A stretch of DNA of 64,000 bases from Polycyclovorans algicola TG408 (GTDB lineage: Bacteria; Pseudomonadota; Gammaproteobacteria; Nevskiales; Nevskiaceae). Below are positions 63,184 to 64,000 of this stretch, one piece after another (the stretch's first letter is position 1; every line of letters starts with the position of its first letter). The stretch covers positions 3,156,830 through 3,220,829 of the forward strand of contig NZ_JOMH01000001.1 of the NCBI RefSeq assembly GCF_000711245.1, given 5' to 3'. The notes beneath the pieces were generated by a model, which made no database searches, was not told the origin of the DNA, and saw only the letters and a program-made list of their open reading frames with translations. A program made the translations under genes and the position numbers.

Positions 63184-63199
63184 GGCACTGTCAAAGTAA

Positions 63200-64000
<801 letters not shown>

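Overview
The window is a GC-rich chromosomal segment, most likely from a gammaproteobacterium. The evidence is rnf/rsx genes followed by nth, a fis-purH pair, the ispB / rplU-rpmA-obgE arrangement and a canonical subtype I-F CRISPR-Cas locus. Baeyer-Villiger monooxygenase, SDR and acyl-CoA dehydrogenase genes suggest a lipid- or hydrocarbon-using environmental bacterium, possibly near Nevskiales/Xanthomonadales. That placement is inference.

Layout. 1-2.3 kb: end of rsxG, then rsxE, nth, a small membrane protein and a GNAT acetyltransferase, chained by 4-base stop/start overlaps. 2.3-9.4 kb: an isonitrile-hydratase-like DJ-1 protein divergent from a GlxA-type AraC regulator, an SDR plus flavin monooxygenase pair divergent from a TetR gene with two matched palindromes between them, then fis-purH. 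9.4-29.9 kb: a very large type I-F CRISPR locus of 165 repeats and 164 spacers, split by an IS30-family element sitting inside one spacer. A leader with a consensus IHF site follows, then cas6f-csy3-csy2-csy1, an inserted HEPN/MNT toxin-antitoxin pair on the opposite strand, cas2-3 and cas1. 30-38.9 kb: two sodium-coupled transporters, a methyltransferase/phosphotransferase/DUF7064-like cluster, a Crp/Fnr regulator with a DUF2235 hydrolase, and hemH. 38.9-53.1 kb: a thrombospondin-type-3/Pro-Ser protein, a PAS histidine kinase and a chemotaxis cluster (STAS, cheY, cheA, cheW, multi-PAS MCP, small ORF, cheR, cheD, cheB, second MCP). The second MCP gene is bracketed by two inverted copies of one MITE-like element. 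53.4-64 kb: RIO kinase and deformylase, two transglutaminase-like genes, a Fic protein, an acyl-CoA dehydrogenase/SDR operon, a protein phosphatase, tRNA-Pro(CGG), a polyprenyl synthase, and divergent rplU-rpmA-obgE running off the end.

The most interesting signal is between csy1 and cas2-3. A solitary degenerate I-F repeat (23/28 identity to the array repeat, Cas6f stem intact) stands outside the array. It is followed by a 25-nt guide-like segment and a second, weaker repeat overlapping the ribosome-binding site and start codon of the MNT gene. The whole is oriented like a crRNA precursor and leads into the HEPN/MNT genes, which resembles a Cascade-linked crRNA-like RNA controlling a toxin-antitoxin pair. 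Independently, one spacer in the main array (11528-11559) looks acquired from a homologue of this orphan repeat. Its first bases fit the hairpin loop, the CC PAM would be supplied by the repeat's own stem, and it then shares 13 exact bases plus 10 of the next 15 with the orphan repeat and its guide.
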